Source: Polyangiaceae bacterium (GTDB lineage Bacteria > Myxococcota_A > Polyangia > Polyangiales > Polyangiaceae). From it: a stretch of 43,568 nucleotides of DNA. The notes below the pieces were generated by a model. The model made no database searches and was not told where the DNA came from. It saw only the letters and a program-made list of their open reading frames with translations. Shown here piece after piece: positions 18,001 through 26,159 of the stretch. Position numbers and translations under genes: made by a program. The stretch lies in NCBI GenBank assembly GCA_013361525.1, contig JABFXY010000203.1:1-43568 (forward strand). The letters run 5' to 3'. How positions within the stretch are numbered: the first letter of the stretch is position 1; each line of letters begins with the position of its first letter.

Positions 18001-18169
18001 CGAGATCGAACGGCAATCCCCACCGACCGCATACCACAGGCGCACCACGTTTTCCGATTTTTCCTCCGGCTCGAGTAGGAATGCTCACCCCGAGGCGGCG
18101 CGTCCGACCCACACGTGCGACCTGAAGTCGGACGTCGAGACCGAGGCGCGCCGGGCACGAAGGTGATGC

Positions 18170-19768
18170 GTGGCTGAAGAGCCGAATCGAGAGACCGACG
18201 AAATCAAAATAGCCCAGGTCCAAAAGGCCTCGGGGCCGGCTGCCTCGTCGGGACGCGGCGCGATGTTGGTGTCGATCGGGATCCTCGCATCCCGAATCGT
18301 CGGCCTCGTTCGCCAGAAGGTAATCGCGCACTACTTCGGCACGACCGACGCGGCCGACGCCGTCGCTGCTGCATTCCGCGTGGGCAACATCACGCAGAAC
18401 CTCCTCGGTGAAGCGGCGCTTTCGGCCTCGTTCGTCCCTGTCTATGCGCGGCTTCGCCTGCGCGAGCCGACACTGGCGACGCGGTTCGCACGGGCGCTCC
18501 TCGGTGTGCTGTTCGTCGCAGTCGTCGTATTGAGCGCGCTCGGTGCGCTCTTCGCCCCGGCCCTCGCCGCGGTCGTCGCCGCGGGCTTCGAGGGCGACAA
18601 GCTCGCGCTCACCGCGGAGCTCGTTCGCATCCTCTTTCCGATGACGGGTGTCCTGGTGCTCGGCGCGTGGGCGCTCGGCATCCTCACGGCACACCGGCGC
18701 TTCTTGTTGCCGTACGTCGCGCCGGTCCTGTGGAGCGTCGCGCAGATCGCCGCCGTCGTCGTCGCCGGTCGAGGCTTCGGCATCCGCGGCGACGCCCTCG
18801 CCCGCGCGCTCGCGTGGGGCGCGGTCGGCGGCGCGGGTCTGCAGCTCGCCGTGATGTTGCTGCCGGTGTACCGGCTCATCGGATCGATCTCGCCGACCTT
18901 CGAGCGCGGCGTGGAAGGCGTCGGCGAGGCCCTCGCGCGGTTTCCGAGCTCGCTCGCCGCGCGCGGCGTGATCCAGATCTCCGGCCTCGTCGACACGTTC
19001 CTCGTGAGCTTCCTCGGCGCGGGCGCGAACGCGACCTTCCAATACGCGCAGACGATCTACCTCCTGCCGATGTCGGTGCTCGGGACGGGCGAGGCCGCGG
19101 CCGCGCTGCCCGCGCTCGCCGAGCAGGACGTCACGTCGGACGACGCGAGGAGGCGCGTACTGTCGTCGATCACGACGTCGCTCACCCGCGTCTTCACGCT
19201 GTCCCTCGCGGCCTCCGTCGTGTTCGCGGCGTTCGGCGTCGAGGTCACGACGCTGCTCTTTCGCGGAGGCAGCTTCACCGCGTCGTCGGCATCCGACGTC
19301 GGCGCGGCGCTGTCGGCCTACGCGCTCGGGCTTCCAGCGAACGCCGCGTCGAGGATCCTCGGCACGGCCTCGTTCGCGCGCGGCGACACGCGCAGGCCCG
19401 CGCTCTACGCCACCTTGCGCGTGATCGTCAGCACCGCGGTTTCGGTCGCGCTCATGACGCGCTTCGGTGTCCCCGGCGTCATCTTCGGCGCCGTGGTCGC
19501 CGCGTGGCTCGAGCTCGCCCTCCTCGCGCGAAACGTCCGCGCGACCTACGGCGGCACCGGCCTCGCAGCCGTGCCGTTCGGCAAGGTGGTCGCCGCTTCG
19601 ATCGCGCCCGCCGCAATCGGAATCGCGGCGAAGCTCGGCCTCCGTGCGGTCGGCGCAGGACCGTTCTTGTCGAGCACGATCATCCTGATTTGTGCAGGCG
19701 CCGCCTTCCTTGCAGCAGCGCAGTTCATGAAGCTCTTCAGCATCCGCAGCTTGCTGCGGCGTCACTGA
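18170..19768 (+). CDS. murJ: lipid II flippase MurJ
   Basis: This 532-residue polytopic membrane protein (about 14 hydrophobic segments) flips the peptidoglycan precursor lipid II across the inner membrane. The N-terminal signature ASRIVGLVRQKVIAHYFG followed by DAFRVGN-like DAVAAAFRVGNITQNLLGE and ALSASFVPVY is characteristic of MurJ/MviN, with VDTFLVSFLGAGANA and FQYAQTIYLLPMSVLGT in the second half. The GTG start has AGGTGA five bases upstream. It is followed in the same direction by the L,D-transpeptidase-like lipoprotein, giving a cell-wall neighbourhood. Confidence 0.94.
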   Translation: MAEEPNRETDEIKIAQVQKASGPAASSGRGAMLVSIGILASRIVGLVRQKVIAHYFGTTDAADAVAAAFRVGNITQNLLGEAALSASFVPVYARLRLREPTLATRFARALLGVLFVAVVVLSALGALFAPALAAVVAAGFEGDKLALTAELVRILFPMTGVLVLGAWALGILTAHRRFLLPYVAPVLWSVAQIAAVVVAGRGFGIRGDALARALAWGAVGGAGLQLAVMLLPVYRLIGSISPTFERGVEGVGEALARFPSSLAARGVIQISGLVDTFLVSFLGAGANATFQYAQTIYLLPMSVLGTGEAAAALPALAEQDVTSDDARRRVLSSITTSLTRVFTLSLAASVVFAAFGVEVTTLLFRGGSFTASSASDVGAALSAYALGLPANAASRILGTASFARGDTRRPALYATLRVIVSTAVSVALMTRFGVPGVIFGAVVAAWLELALLARNVRATYGGTGLAAVPFGKVVAASIAPAAIGIAAKLGLRAVGAGPFLSSTIILICAGAAFLAAAQFMKLFSIRSLLRRH

Positions 19769-19837
19769 GCGCGCGCTTTCGCGCCGCGCATTTGTTGGCC
19801 CGATCGCGCGGGCTCTGCCATCGGTCGCGCGACCACC

Positions 19838-21394
19838 ATGCAACTTGCACGGGTTTGCCCCCTCCTCTTGCTCCTCGCGGGCGGCGCCGTTGCGTGCAAA
19901 GGCGCGAAGGCCGACGTCTCGCTGTCGAAGTCCATCGGAAACGAAGCCGACGAGGTCGACATCGAAAAGATCCCGGTGCCTGCCGAAAACGGTCCGAAGC
20001 TCGTCGCGAAGAAGGCCGACGTACCGGTCCTCGAGCGCCCGAGAAAAGACGCGCCGGTCGTGGGTGCCCTCCGTTACGGAGCGGCGGTCGCACGCGCCGA
20101 CAAGCCGGTGAAGCGAACGCCGGAGTGCGACGGTGGGTACTACCCCGTTCGTCCGCGGGGCTTCGTCTGCGCGGACGCGAGCGTCGGTCTCGACGCCACC
20201 TCGACGTTGCCGGCGCCCGACACCAGCCGCGCGCTGCCGTACCGGTACGCGACGGTGAAGAGTGCGACGCCGCTCTACGCGCGCATGCCGACGGTCGACG
20301 AACAGGTCGAGAGCGAGCCCGGTATCGAAAAGCACCTCGCGAAGGCCGCAAAAGCAGCGCCGCCGAGCCTTCGCGCCGGCAGCAACGACGTCCCCGTCGA
20401 CGAGCGCGGCGTACCGACCGGACGCGCCGTCATCGCGAAGAGCGGCATCGGGGTCGGCGCCGACGGCAAGCGCACCGCGGCGTCGTATTTCGACTTCGGC
20501 GGACCGACGACCGTCCCGTCGAGCGACGAGCGCGCCTCGGGTGCCGTCGTCGCGATGGTGCTCCGCCGAGGCAGCGGCGTCGCGCTGGTCGGCAGCGCGA
20601 GCGGCGAAGGTCCGGCGGGCAGCCGCGCGTTCGGCGTCACGCCCGACGGCTTCTTCGTGCCGATCGATCGCGTCGATCCGGCCCTCGGCTCGACGTTCCA
20701 CGGCGTCGATCTGACGAAAGAGAAAGGTTTGCCGATCGGCTTCGTCCTCCGACACGAGGTCGCGCCGTACACGCTCGGCAAAGGCAAAGCGGAGCGTCTC
20801 GACGACGAAGAGCTCGAGCGACGCTCACACGTGTTCCTTACGGGTCGATTCCGCACCGTCGACGGCGTCCGTTACGAGGAGGCGGAGGACGGCGTGTGGC
20901 TGCGCGACAAGGACCTCCTCAAGGTCGTCAAGCGATCCAAGTTTCCCGACTTCGTGACCGAGGGAAAGAAGTGGCTCGACGTCAGCCTCGCGCTCCAAAC
21001 GATGACCCTCTACGAGGGCAAAAAGCCGGTCTACGCGACGCTGATGTCGAGCGGCAAAGACATGGTCGGCGATCCCGCGACGAGCGCATCGACGCAGCAG
21101 GGCACCTTCACCGTGCTTCGCAAGTCGACGACCGCGACGCTGGATCCGAAAGAGCTCGATCAGGCGTACGACGTGCTCGACGCCCCGTACGCCATCGAGT
21201 TCGCGCCCGGGTTCGCCATCACCGGCACCTATTGGAGTGATCCCGTCGGTGAGGCGCGAAGCTTCCACAACGTCGCCCTCACGCCGATCGACGCTCGCCG
21301 CGTGTTCGCCTGGGCCGGCGCCGACGTCCCCGACGGCTTCCGCTGGTTCGTGCCGCGCGAGGACGAGGCGATCACCGTGCACGTACGCAAGTAA
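19838..21394 (+). CDS. L,D-transpeptidase (YkuD)-like lipoprotein lacking the catalytic Cys and His
   Basis: This 518-residue predicted lipoprotein starts with a signal ending LLLLAGGAVAC (acylated C20). Residues about 53-115 look like an SH3-like wall-binding unit (VPVLERPRKDAPVVGALR ... YYPVRPRGFVC). The C-terminal region from about 380 has the YkuD layout: strand-rich core, an SSG-type stretch with STQQGTFTVLRK, and the end AITGTYWSDPVGEARSFHNV. Active enzymes have HG at the first site and SHGC at the second; here these read T462-G and S-F-H-N478. It is therefore probably a non-catalytic wall-binding or regulatory relative. It lies 69 bases after murJ. Confidence 0.78.
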   Translation: MQLARVCPLLLLLAGGAVACKGAKADVSLSKSIGNEADEVDIEKIPVPAENGPKLVAKKADVPVLERPRKDAPVVGALRYGAAVARADKPVKRTPECDGGYYPVRPRGFVCADASVGLDATSTLPAPDTSRALPYRYATVKSATPLYARMPTVDEQVESEPGIEKHLAKAAKAAPPSLRAGSNDVPVDERGVPTGRAVIAKSGIGVGADGKRTAASYFDFGGPTTVPSSDERASGAVVAMVLRRGSGVALVGSASGEGPAGSRAFGVTPDGFFVPIDRVDPALGSTFHGVDLTKEKGLPIGFVLRHEVAPYTLGKGKAERLDDEELERRSHVFLTGRFRTVDGVRYEEAEDGVWLRDKDLLKVVKRSKFPDFVTEGKKWLDVSLALQTMTLYEGKKPVYATLMSSGKDMVGDPATSASTQQGTFTVLRKSTTATLDPKELDQAYDVLDAPYAIEFAPGFAITGTYWSDPVGEARSFHNVALTPIDARRVFAWAGADVPDGFRWFVPREDEAITVHVRK

Positions 21395-21426
21395 TCGCGA
21401 CGTCCCTCCGCGGGGCCTACGGCCGC

Positions 21427-22011
21427 TCAGGGCTTCTGGTAGACGCCGACGATCTCGCCGAAGCCAATCACGCGGTCGCGTAGCTGCTCGACGAGCTCTT
21501 CGCGATCGATGGGGATCTCGGAGGTCGGCAGCGGTCGATTCAGCGCGAAGACCTGGAAGTGATAGCGGTGCTCACCGTGGCCCGCCGGCGGCGAGGGGCC
21601 GTCGTAGGCGACACGACGTTTCGTGTTCTTTCCTTGGCGAGCCCCCGGCAACGAGCTCAGCACGGGCCCCTCTTCGAGGCCCTCTGGTAGCTCGGTCACG
21701 CTCGGAGAGATGCCGGTCACGATCCAGTGCGCGAACGGCCGGAAGAGCGGAGCGTCCGGATCCTCGCACAAGACGACGATCTCCTCCGCTTCCCGAGGAA
21801 TGCCTCGGAACTTCAGCGGCGGCGACACGTTCGCGCCCTGCGTCGCGTAACGCCGAGGGATCGCGCCCCCCGCCTTGAAGGCGGGGCTCGTCACGTCGAT
21901 CGTGGGTGTCCCGATCGCGTTGAGGCGCTTCGCGGCGAGCTTGTCTTCACCCGCACGAGCCTTGCGAAGCGCACGTCCGACCGTGGCGACAACGCCGTGC
22001 AAAATTCCCAT
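21427..22011 (-). CDS. YbhB/YbcL-family PEBP (Raf-kinase-inhibitor-like) protein
   Basis: This 194-residue protein carries the phosphatidylethanolamine-binding-protein signature: IDVTSPAFKAGGAIPRRYA, then SPPLKFRGIPREAEEIVV, CEDPDAP, HWIVTGI, and near the C terminus GHGEHRYHFQVFALN. It has an N-terminal basic helix of about 35 residues not found in E. coli YbhB, and no signal peptide. The biochemical role of bacterial PEBPs is not settled. The ATG has AAGGAG seven bases upstream. It lies 115 bases downstream of khpA on the same strand and may be read from the same transcript. Confidence 0.9.
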   Translation of the reverse strand: MGILHGVVATVGRALRKARAGEDKLAAKRLNAIGTPTIDVTSPAFKAGGAIPRRYATQGANVSPPLKFRGIPREAEEIVVLCEDPDAPLFRPFAHWIVTGISPSVTELPEGLEEGPVLSSLPGARQGKNTKRRVAYDGPSPPAGHGEHRYHFQVFALNRPLPTSEIPIDREELVEQLRDRVIGFGEIVGVYQKP

Positions 22012-22126
22012 TCCCTGGCTCCTTCCCGCCGCCTTGGGCGTCGGCCAGTTGGGGCTGCATCCGGTGTGCCGCTGCGAGTCGCGCCCGCCAGGTAAGGAGG
22101 CGACGCCGGCTCGCGCGCGGCAGCCG

Positions 22127-22408
22127 TCAGTCGACGATGTCCAGATGCGCGCGCTTGCCGGTGCGAATGGCGGCAGCGGCGAGAAGCGTACGAATGCTCT
22201 GCGCGGTGCGGCCGTCTTTCCCGATCACCTTACCGATGTCTTCGGGCGCGACGGTGAGCTCGATCCGCGGGTGGTGGTCGCCGTCGGCCTCACGGACGAC
22301 CACGCGCTCCGGGTAGTCGACGAGCGCACGCGCGATGAGGCTAATCAGCTTGCCCAGCGAGGAGAGCTCCTCGCGGGCTGCGTCGCCCGAACCGGTACGA
22401 GGCGGCAT
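22127..22408 (-). CDS. khpA: KH-domain RNA-binding protein KhpA
   Basis: This 93-residue protein consists of one KH domain: LISLIARALVDYPERVVVRE, then VAPEDIGKVIGKDGRTAQSIRTLL, with GKDG as the GxxG RNA-contact loop. KhpA acts as a small RNA chaperone, usually with KhpB, and affects cell size and division in Gram-positives. It follows rpsP by eight bases, the usual order. The N-terminal 17 residues are an extra polar tail. The genes that often follow (rimM, trmD, rplS) are not here. Confidence 0.93.
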   Translation of the reverse strand: MPPRTGSGDAAREELSSLGKLISLIARALVDYPERVVVREADGDHHPRIELTVAPEDIGKVIGKDGRTAQSIRTLLAAAAIRTGKRAHLDIVD

Positions 22409-22416
22409 GACGCGCC

Positions 22417-22686
22417 TCAGGCCTTCGTCGCGGGCGCGGCTTCGGCTTCGGCGCCGAGCTTCGCGTTCTTCAACAGGACGGCGACCGTGGCAGACGGCTG
22501 CGCGCCCTTCTGGAGCCAGTGCTGCACGCGCGCGCCTTCGACGCGGAGCTCAGCGCGGGCGGGGTCGAACGTGCCGAGGCGCTCGATGAAACGGCCCCCA
22601 CGCGGGCTGCGCTGGTCGGCGACGACGATGCGGTAAAAGGGCATCTTCTTCGTGCCCATGCGAGCGAGACGGATGTGAACGGCCAT
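22417..22686 (-). CDS. rpsP: 30S ribosomal protein S16
   Basis: This 89-residue S16 opens MAVHIRLARMGTKKMPFYRI and continues VVADQRSPRGGRFIERLGTFDP, the conserved S16 core, then the helix with WLQKGAQPSATVAVLLK and an Ala-rich tail. It binds 16S rRNA in the 30S body and helps assembly. The ATG follows GGGAA at slightly long spacing. A perfect eight-base hairpin sits about 22 bases upstream of the start. Confidence 0.97.
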   Translation of the reverse strand: MAVHIRLARMGTKKMPFYRIVVADQRSPRGGRFIERLGTFDPARAELRVEGARVQHWLQKGAQPSATVAVLLKNAKLGAEAEAAPATKA

Positions 22687-23002
22687 GATCGTTTTTCCCG
22701 GACCTCACGCGCATCGGACCTCGATGCGCTCAGAAAACTCGGGCGCGTCGAACGAGCCGGCGCGCACGCAAAGCGTTCCCTTCGGAACGAAGGGGCGGCA
22801 ACCTATGGCATTTGTAGGCCTGCCGTCAACCACTAGCGCACGGAAAGCGCGATCAGGGTTTGGGACCGGCGAGGCGGCGACTTACCAACCGGGCGACAGC
22901 TCCACGATGACGTGGGGGCTCGGGGTCTACGCACGCGCGCTGATCGAACGAAACAAAGAAAATGCCGCGGGTCGCAAACGACCGAATCAGGCGGCTTCGG
23001 CT
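22687..23002 (-). promoter_or_regulatory. rpsP upstream region with two hairpins
   Basis: This 316-base gap separates rpsP from the small gene ending at 23003. Nearest rpsP, 22709-22716 pairs perfectly with 22722-22729 around a five-base loop; farther out CGTTCC (22774-22779) pairs with GGAACG (22784-22789). Both would be in an rpsP leader, where autoregulatory structures are possible but unproven. The rest (22800-23002) shows no open frame with a start signal and no recognised RNA. Confidence 0.5.
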
Positions 23003-23185
23003 TCAGGTGATCTCGAGAATCCAGACGCCGCGATCCGGGTTCGGATCGTCGTCGTCGACGGATGGAGACCCACTCCGAGGCCGACGCGGCTCCAGGGGGA
23101 GCTCGAGCCGCGGTTGCTCTTGCTTGTGAGCCCGCTCTCGCTCTTCCCGTTGCCGAATCTGCTCGATGATGAACGGAGGAAGCAC
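23003..23185 (-). CDS. 60-residue conserved-looking small protein (MLPPFIIEQI type)
   Basis: The start is GTG at 23185, chosen because a perfect AAGGAGG lies five bases upstream; the longer open frame (29 codons more) would place that ribosome binding site inside the gene. The product starts LPPFIIEQIRQREERERA, then QEQPRLELPLEPRR, an acidic linker of four Asp, and a hydrophobic end DRGVWILEIT. I recall short proteins of this layout in other myxobacteria but cannot name a family. It has no signal or membrane segment. It may be a small adaptor or a regulated peptide; function is unknown. Confidence 0.75.
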   Translation of the reverse strand: MLPPFIIEQIRQREERERAHKQEQPRLELPLEPRRPRSGSPSVDDDDPNPDRGVWILEIT

Positions 23186-23532
23186 CGACACCTCCTTGTT
23201 TGCCGCGCCTGTGGTTGGATGCGCCCGCCGGTTTACCGTCGGGTCACCCGTTGGCCTCGTCCATTGGGACATTCTTGAGGCCGCAGGCAGGGGCTCGAAC
23301 GCCGAGTACTACGAAGAGGAAGGTAGCAACAGGTGGGCCTCGCGTCCAGCACACCGCCTGCGAAACGCGTGCGTTCCCAGCACGTGGCCAGGTGCCATTT
23401 CATGATTCGGGCGTGAGGCACGATCGCAAACGTGAGATCGCTTTGTTCGCCTTGCCACGAAACGGTCGGCCGAACATCGAGGTCAGCGGTCGCCTTTTTC
23501 AATGGCGTTTCAACGAGTATGCTCCCGCGTCC
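23186..23532. other. divergent intergenic region, nothing recognised
   Basis: These 347 bases lie between the small minus-strand gene and the DUF4350 gene. They should hold both promoters, but no convincing -35/-10 pair, sigma-54 site or operator was found. A stretch at about 23290-23310 looks faintly like a tRNA T-arm but has no matching acceptor stem. Confidence 0.4.
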
Positions 23533-25011
23533 GTGACCCAACGACGGACGCGCCGCGCGTTCTGCGCCGATTTGCTCCGCACGACCAAGCGCACCGGCTT
23601 GCTCGTTGCTTCGTCGGCGGTGGGCCTCGGGGCGGCGCTCGCCCCGCGCTCGGCCTCCGCCGCTGTCTTCGACATCTCGGACAGCGAATGGGAAGGCTTG
23701 TCCGAGTTCTACCAAATCGCGAAGACCGAGCTCGGGCCCGATCGGGTGAAGCCGGTCGCCACGCTCGACTGGAGCGAGCTGCGCCCGGAAGACGGCATCG
23801 TTTTCATTCATCCGACCGAGCCGATCGACTCGACCGAGGCGAGCGAGTTCATGAAGCAGGGCGGAAGGCTCGCAGTCGTCGACGACTTCGGCCGCGGTGA
23901 CGAGCTGCTCAAGCGCTTTCGGATCGAGCGCATCCGCATGCCGGGCAGGCCGGTCACGGCTCTCCGGCAAGATCCGGAGCTGCCCATCGCCGAGCCGTGG
24001 CTCGAGATCTCGCGCGGACAGATCGGCGCCCCCCACCCCGTCGTCTCGAGCGTGAAGCGCCTCGTCCTCAACCACCCGATGGCGCTCGTGCATCCGGATC
24101 TGTCGCCGGTGCTCAAGGTGCGTCTCGCGAAGTCCGAGGGCGACGCCATCGTCGCGGTCGCCGGGCAAGTCGAGAAGGGTCGTCTCTTCGCGATGAGCGA
24201 CCCGTCCGCCCTCATCAACTCGATGCTTCGTTACCCGGGCAACCGCGCGTTCGCCGTCGGGCTCGTGAAGTACCTGGCGAACGACGCCGACCGGCAAAAC
24301 GGCAGGCTTTACATCGTCACCAACGCCTACAAGCAGGAGGGCTCGGTCGGCGGCGATCGAACCATGCTGCAAGAGGTCGAGGGCGCGCTGCGATCGCTCG
24401 GCGACAGCCTCGCCGACGTCCGCAAGACGGGCTTTCCTTCGTGGCTCCTCGCGATCCTCGCCGCCGGCGGGATCGCGCTGCTCGCCGTGTGGGTCGGTCG
24501 CACTTCGGGCCGCCCGTATCGCAGCCCGCTTCCGCGGTACGCGCGCTCCACGCCGCTCGTCGCCCGAGGCGGCGTCGCCGGAAGGTTCGCGATGCTGGCC
24601 GCGCCGTCGTCACCGAAGGGCCTGGTGCTGCTCGAGCTGAAGAGCGCGCTCTTCGATGCGATGTCCGAGCGGTTCGGGCTCGAGCCCAATCCGAGCTCGG
24701 ACGCCGTCGTGAAGGCGGTGCGCCGCTCCGGCCTCGTCGACGATTCGCTGCAGAGCCATCTCGCCCGGGTGATGCAGAAGATGCAGACCGTCGAGTCCGC
24801 GCTCACCTCGGGCTCCGGCGCGCGTGTGCCCCGCGCCGTGGTCGAGGACGCGCACCACGTCGTCCGAGCGGTGATCGCGGCGGTCGGCGCGCTCGAGCCT
24901 GCACGCGCAGTCGGGCGCAGCTACGGCGGCGGCGATGTGCAGCCCCCGTCCGAGCGCGAGCCGAAAGGTCCGGCCGACGGGACGCCGGCGGACGGAGCGG
25001 GCGCTCCGTGA
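23533..25011 (+). CDS. DUF4350-like membrane protein of the MoxR/DUF58 cassette
   Basis: This 492-residue protein has a Tat- or Sec-like N terminus rich in Arg followed by LLVASSAVGLGAALAPRSASA, an external domain (about 40-300) with VATLDWSELRPEDGIVFIHP, LAVVDDFGRGDELLKRF and LFAMSDPSALINSMLR, one membrane helix (SWLLAILAAGGIALLAVWVG), and a cytoplasmic tail of about 170 residues with Ala/Pro-rich end. The fold and the MoxR-DUF58 context fit DUF4350 proteins. The start is GTG with a weak ribosome binding site. It is upstream of moxR by 166 bases. No biochemical role is established for such proteins. Confidence 0.72.
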   Translation: MTQRRTRRAFCADLLRTTKRTGLLVASSAVGLGAALAPRSASAAVFDISDSEWEGLSEFYQIAKTELGPDRVKPVATLDWSELRPEDGIVFIHPTEPIDSTEASEFMKQGGRLAVVDDFGRGDELLKRFRIERIRMPGRPVTALRQDPELPIAEPWLEISRGQIGAPHPVVSSVKRLVLNHPMALVHPDLSPVLKVRLAKSEGDAIVAVAGQVEKGRLFAMSDPSALINSMLRYPGNRAFAVGLVKYLANDADRQNGRLYIVTNAYKQEGSVGGDRTMLQEVEGALRSLGDSLADVRKTGFPSWLLAILAAGGIALLAVWVGRTSGRPYRSPLPRYARSTPLVARGGVAGRFAMLAAPSSPKGLVLLELKSALFDAMSERFGLEPNPSSDAVVKAVRRSGLVDDSLQSHLARVMQKMQTVESALTSGSGARVPRAVVEDAHHVVRAVIAAVGALEPARAVGRSYGGGDVQPPSEREPKGPADGTPADGAGAP

Positions 25012-25177
25012 GCGGGCGAAGGGCCGAAGGCCAGCTGGGTAAGGAGCTGGGTAGGCTTGCGGCGACACGGGCCGCTTTCGCTCACCTGCCCGTTCGGATA
25101 GGACTTCACTGCCGAGCGAAGCGTCGCTTGGCCTTCATGTTCGGTTCGTTCATTTTCGCCCAGGGAGCCCAGACAGG

Positions 25178-26152
25178 ATGACGCAGCAGCCCGCGAGCAT
25201 CGACGAAATCGCCGCCGCCCGCGATCGACTCGAGATGGTCCGTCGTGAAGTGTTGCGCGTGTACGTCGGCAACCCGCGCGTCGTGGACCTGCTCCTCACG
25301 ACGTTGCTCGCGCAGGGCCACGCGCTGCTCGAGGGCGTACCCGGCGTCGCGAAGACGACGCTCGTGAAGGCCTTCTCGACCACCCTCGGCGCGAGCGTCC
25401 GGCGCATCCAGTTCACGCCGGACCTCCTGCCGGCCGACATCACCGGCACGTACGTCCTGTCGCCCAAAGATCAGACCTTCGCCCTGCGCCCCGGCCCGAT
25501 CTTCGCGAACGTGGTCCTCGCCGACGAGATCAACCGCGCCCCCGCAAAGACGCAGTCCGCCCTTCTCGAGGCGATGCAGGAGCGACAGGTGACGATCGAA
25601 GGAGATCGCTTCGAGCTTCCTGCGCCGTTCATGGTGCTCGCGACGCAGAACCCGGTCGACCTCGAGGGTACGTATCCGCTCCCCGAAGCGCAGATCGACC
25701 GCTTCCTCGTGCGCATCCTCATTGGGTACCCGAGCCACAAGGACGAGGTCGCGATGGTTCGCGCGCACAACGCGACCCCTCCTCGCTCGAACGTGGTCGT
25801 CAGCGTCAACGAGCTCTTGACGCTCCAAGCGCTCGCCCGCCGGATCCACCTCGACGACGATCTCTACGAATACGCCGTGAGCCTCACCGCGTTCACGCGC
25901 TCGCACCCGCGCGTCGTGCTCGGCGCTTCGCCGCGCGCGACCCTCGGCCTGATTCAGGCGGCGAAGGCGGCGGCGCTCCTCGCGGGGCGAGCCTTCGTGA
26001 CGCCGGACGACGTGCGCGGCGTCGCGCACAGCGTCCTCGGCCACCGGCTCGTGCTCACCCCCGAGATGGAAGGCGATCCGAAGGCGCGCGACGCCCTCGT
26101 CGACGAGGCGCTCCAGCGCATCGGATATCGCCGCGCGGTGCGGCCGGTCTAA
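25178..26152 (+). CDS. moxR: MoxR-family AAA+ ATPase
   Basis: This 324-residue AAA+ protein has Walker A GVPGVAKT (53-60), Walker B VVLADEINRAPAKTQ, sensor 1 ATQNP, and the arginine-containing QIDRFLVR and SPRATLGLI motifs of MoxR proteins. These act as chaperones that activate partner proteins carrying von Willebrand A-type domains. The next gene, DUF58, is such a partner candidate and starts eight bases later. The GGGAG upstream supports the ATG. Confidence 0.95.
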   Translation: MTQQPASIDEIAAARDRLEMVRREVLRVYVGNPRVVDLLLTTLLAQGHALLEGVPGVAKTTLVKAFSTTLGASVRRIQFTPDLLPADITGTYVLSPKDQTFALRPGPIFANVVLADEINRAPAKTQSALLEAMQERQVTIEGDRFELPAPFMVLATQNPVDLEGTYPLPEAQIDRFLVRILIGYPSHKDEVAMVRAHNATPPRSNVVVSVNELLTLQALARRIHLDDDLYEYAVSLTAFTRSHPRVVLGASPRATLGLIQAAKAAALLAGRAFVTPDDVRGVAHSVLGHRLVLTPEMEGDPKARDALVDEALQRIGYRRAVRPV

Positions 26153-26159
26153 AGCTCGA

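Noticed and set aside
17987..20755. 922-codon open frame on the minus strand
   Set aside because: It lies opposite murJ and the L,D-transpeptidase-like gene, is extremely rich in Arg, Asp and Glu, and has no domain-like pattern; it is a GC-driven shadow.
18667..21240. 857-codon open frame on the plus strand
   Set aside because: Very Arg-rich, crosses the murJ stop and the next gene in another frame, with no recognised motif.
22970..22985. GCAAACGAC, similar to the start of a tmRNA tag
   Set aside because: The following codons do not encode a tag-like peptide ending in Ala, and no tRNA-like ends are nearby.
23290..23310. tRNA T-arm-like stretch
   Set aside because: The stem bases do not pair, and no acceptor stem, anticodon arm or CCA end fits around it.
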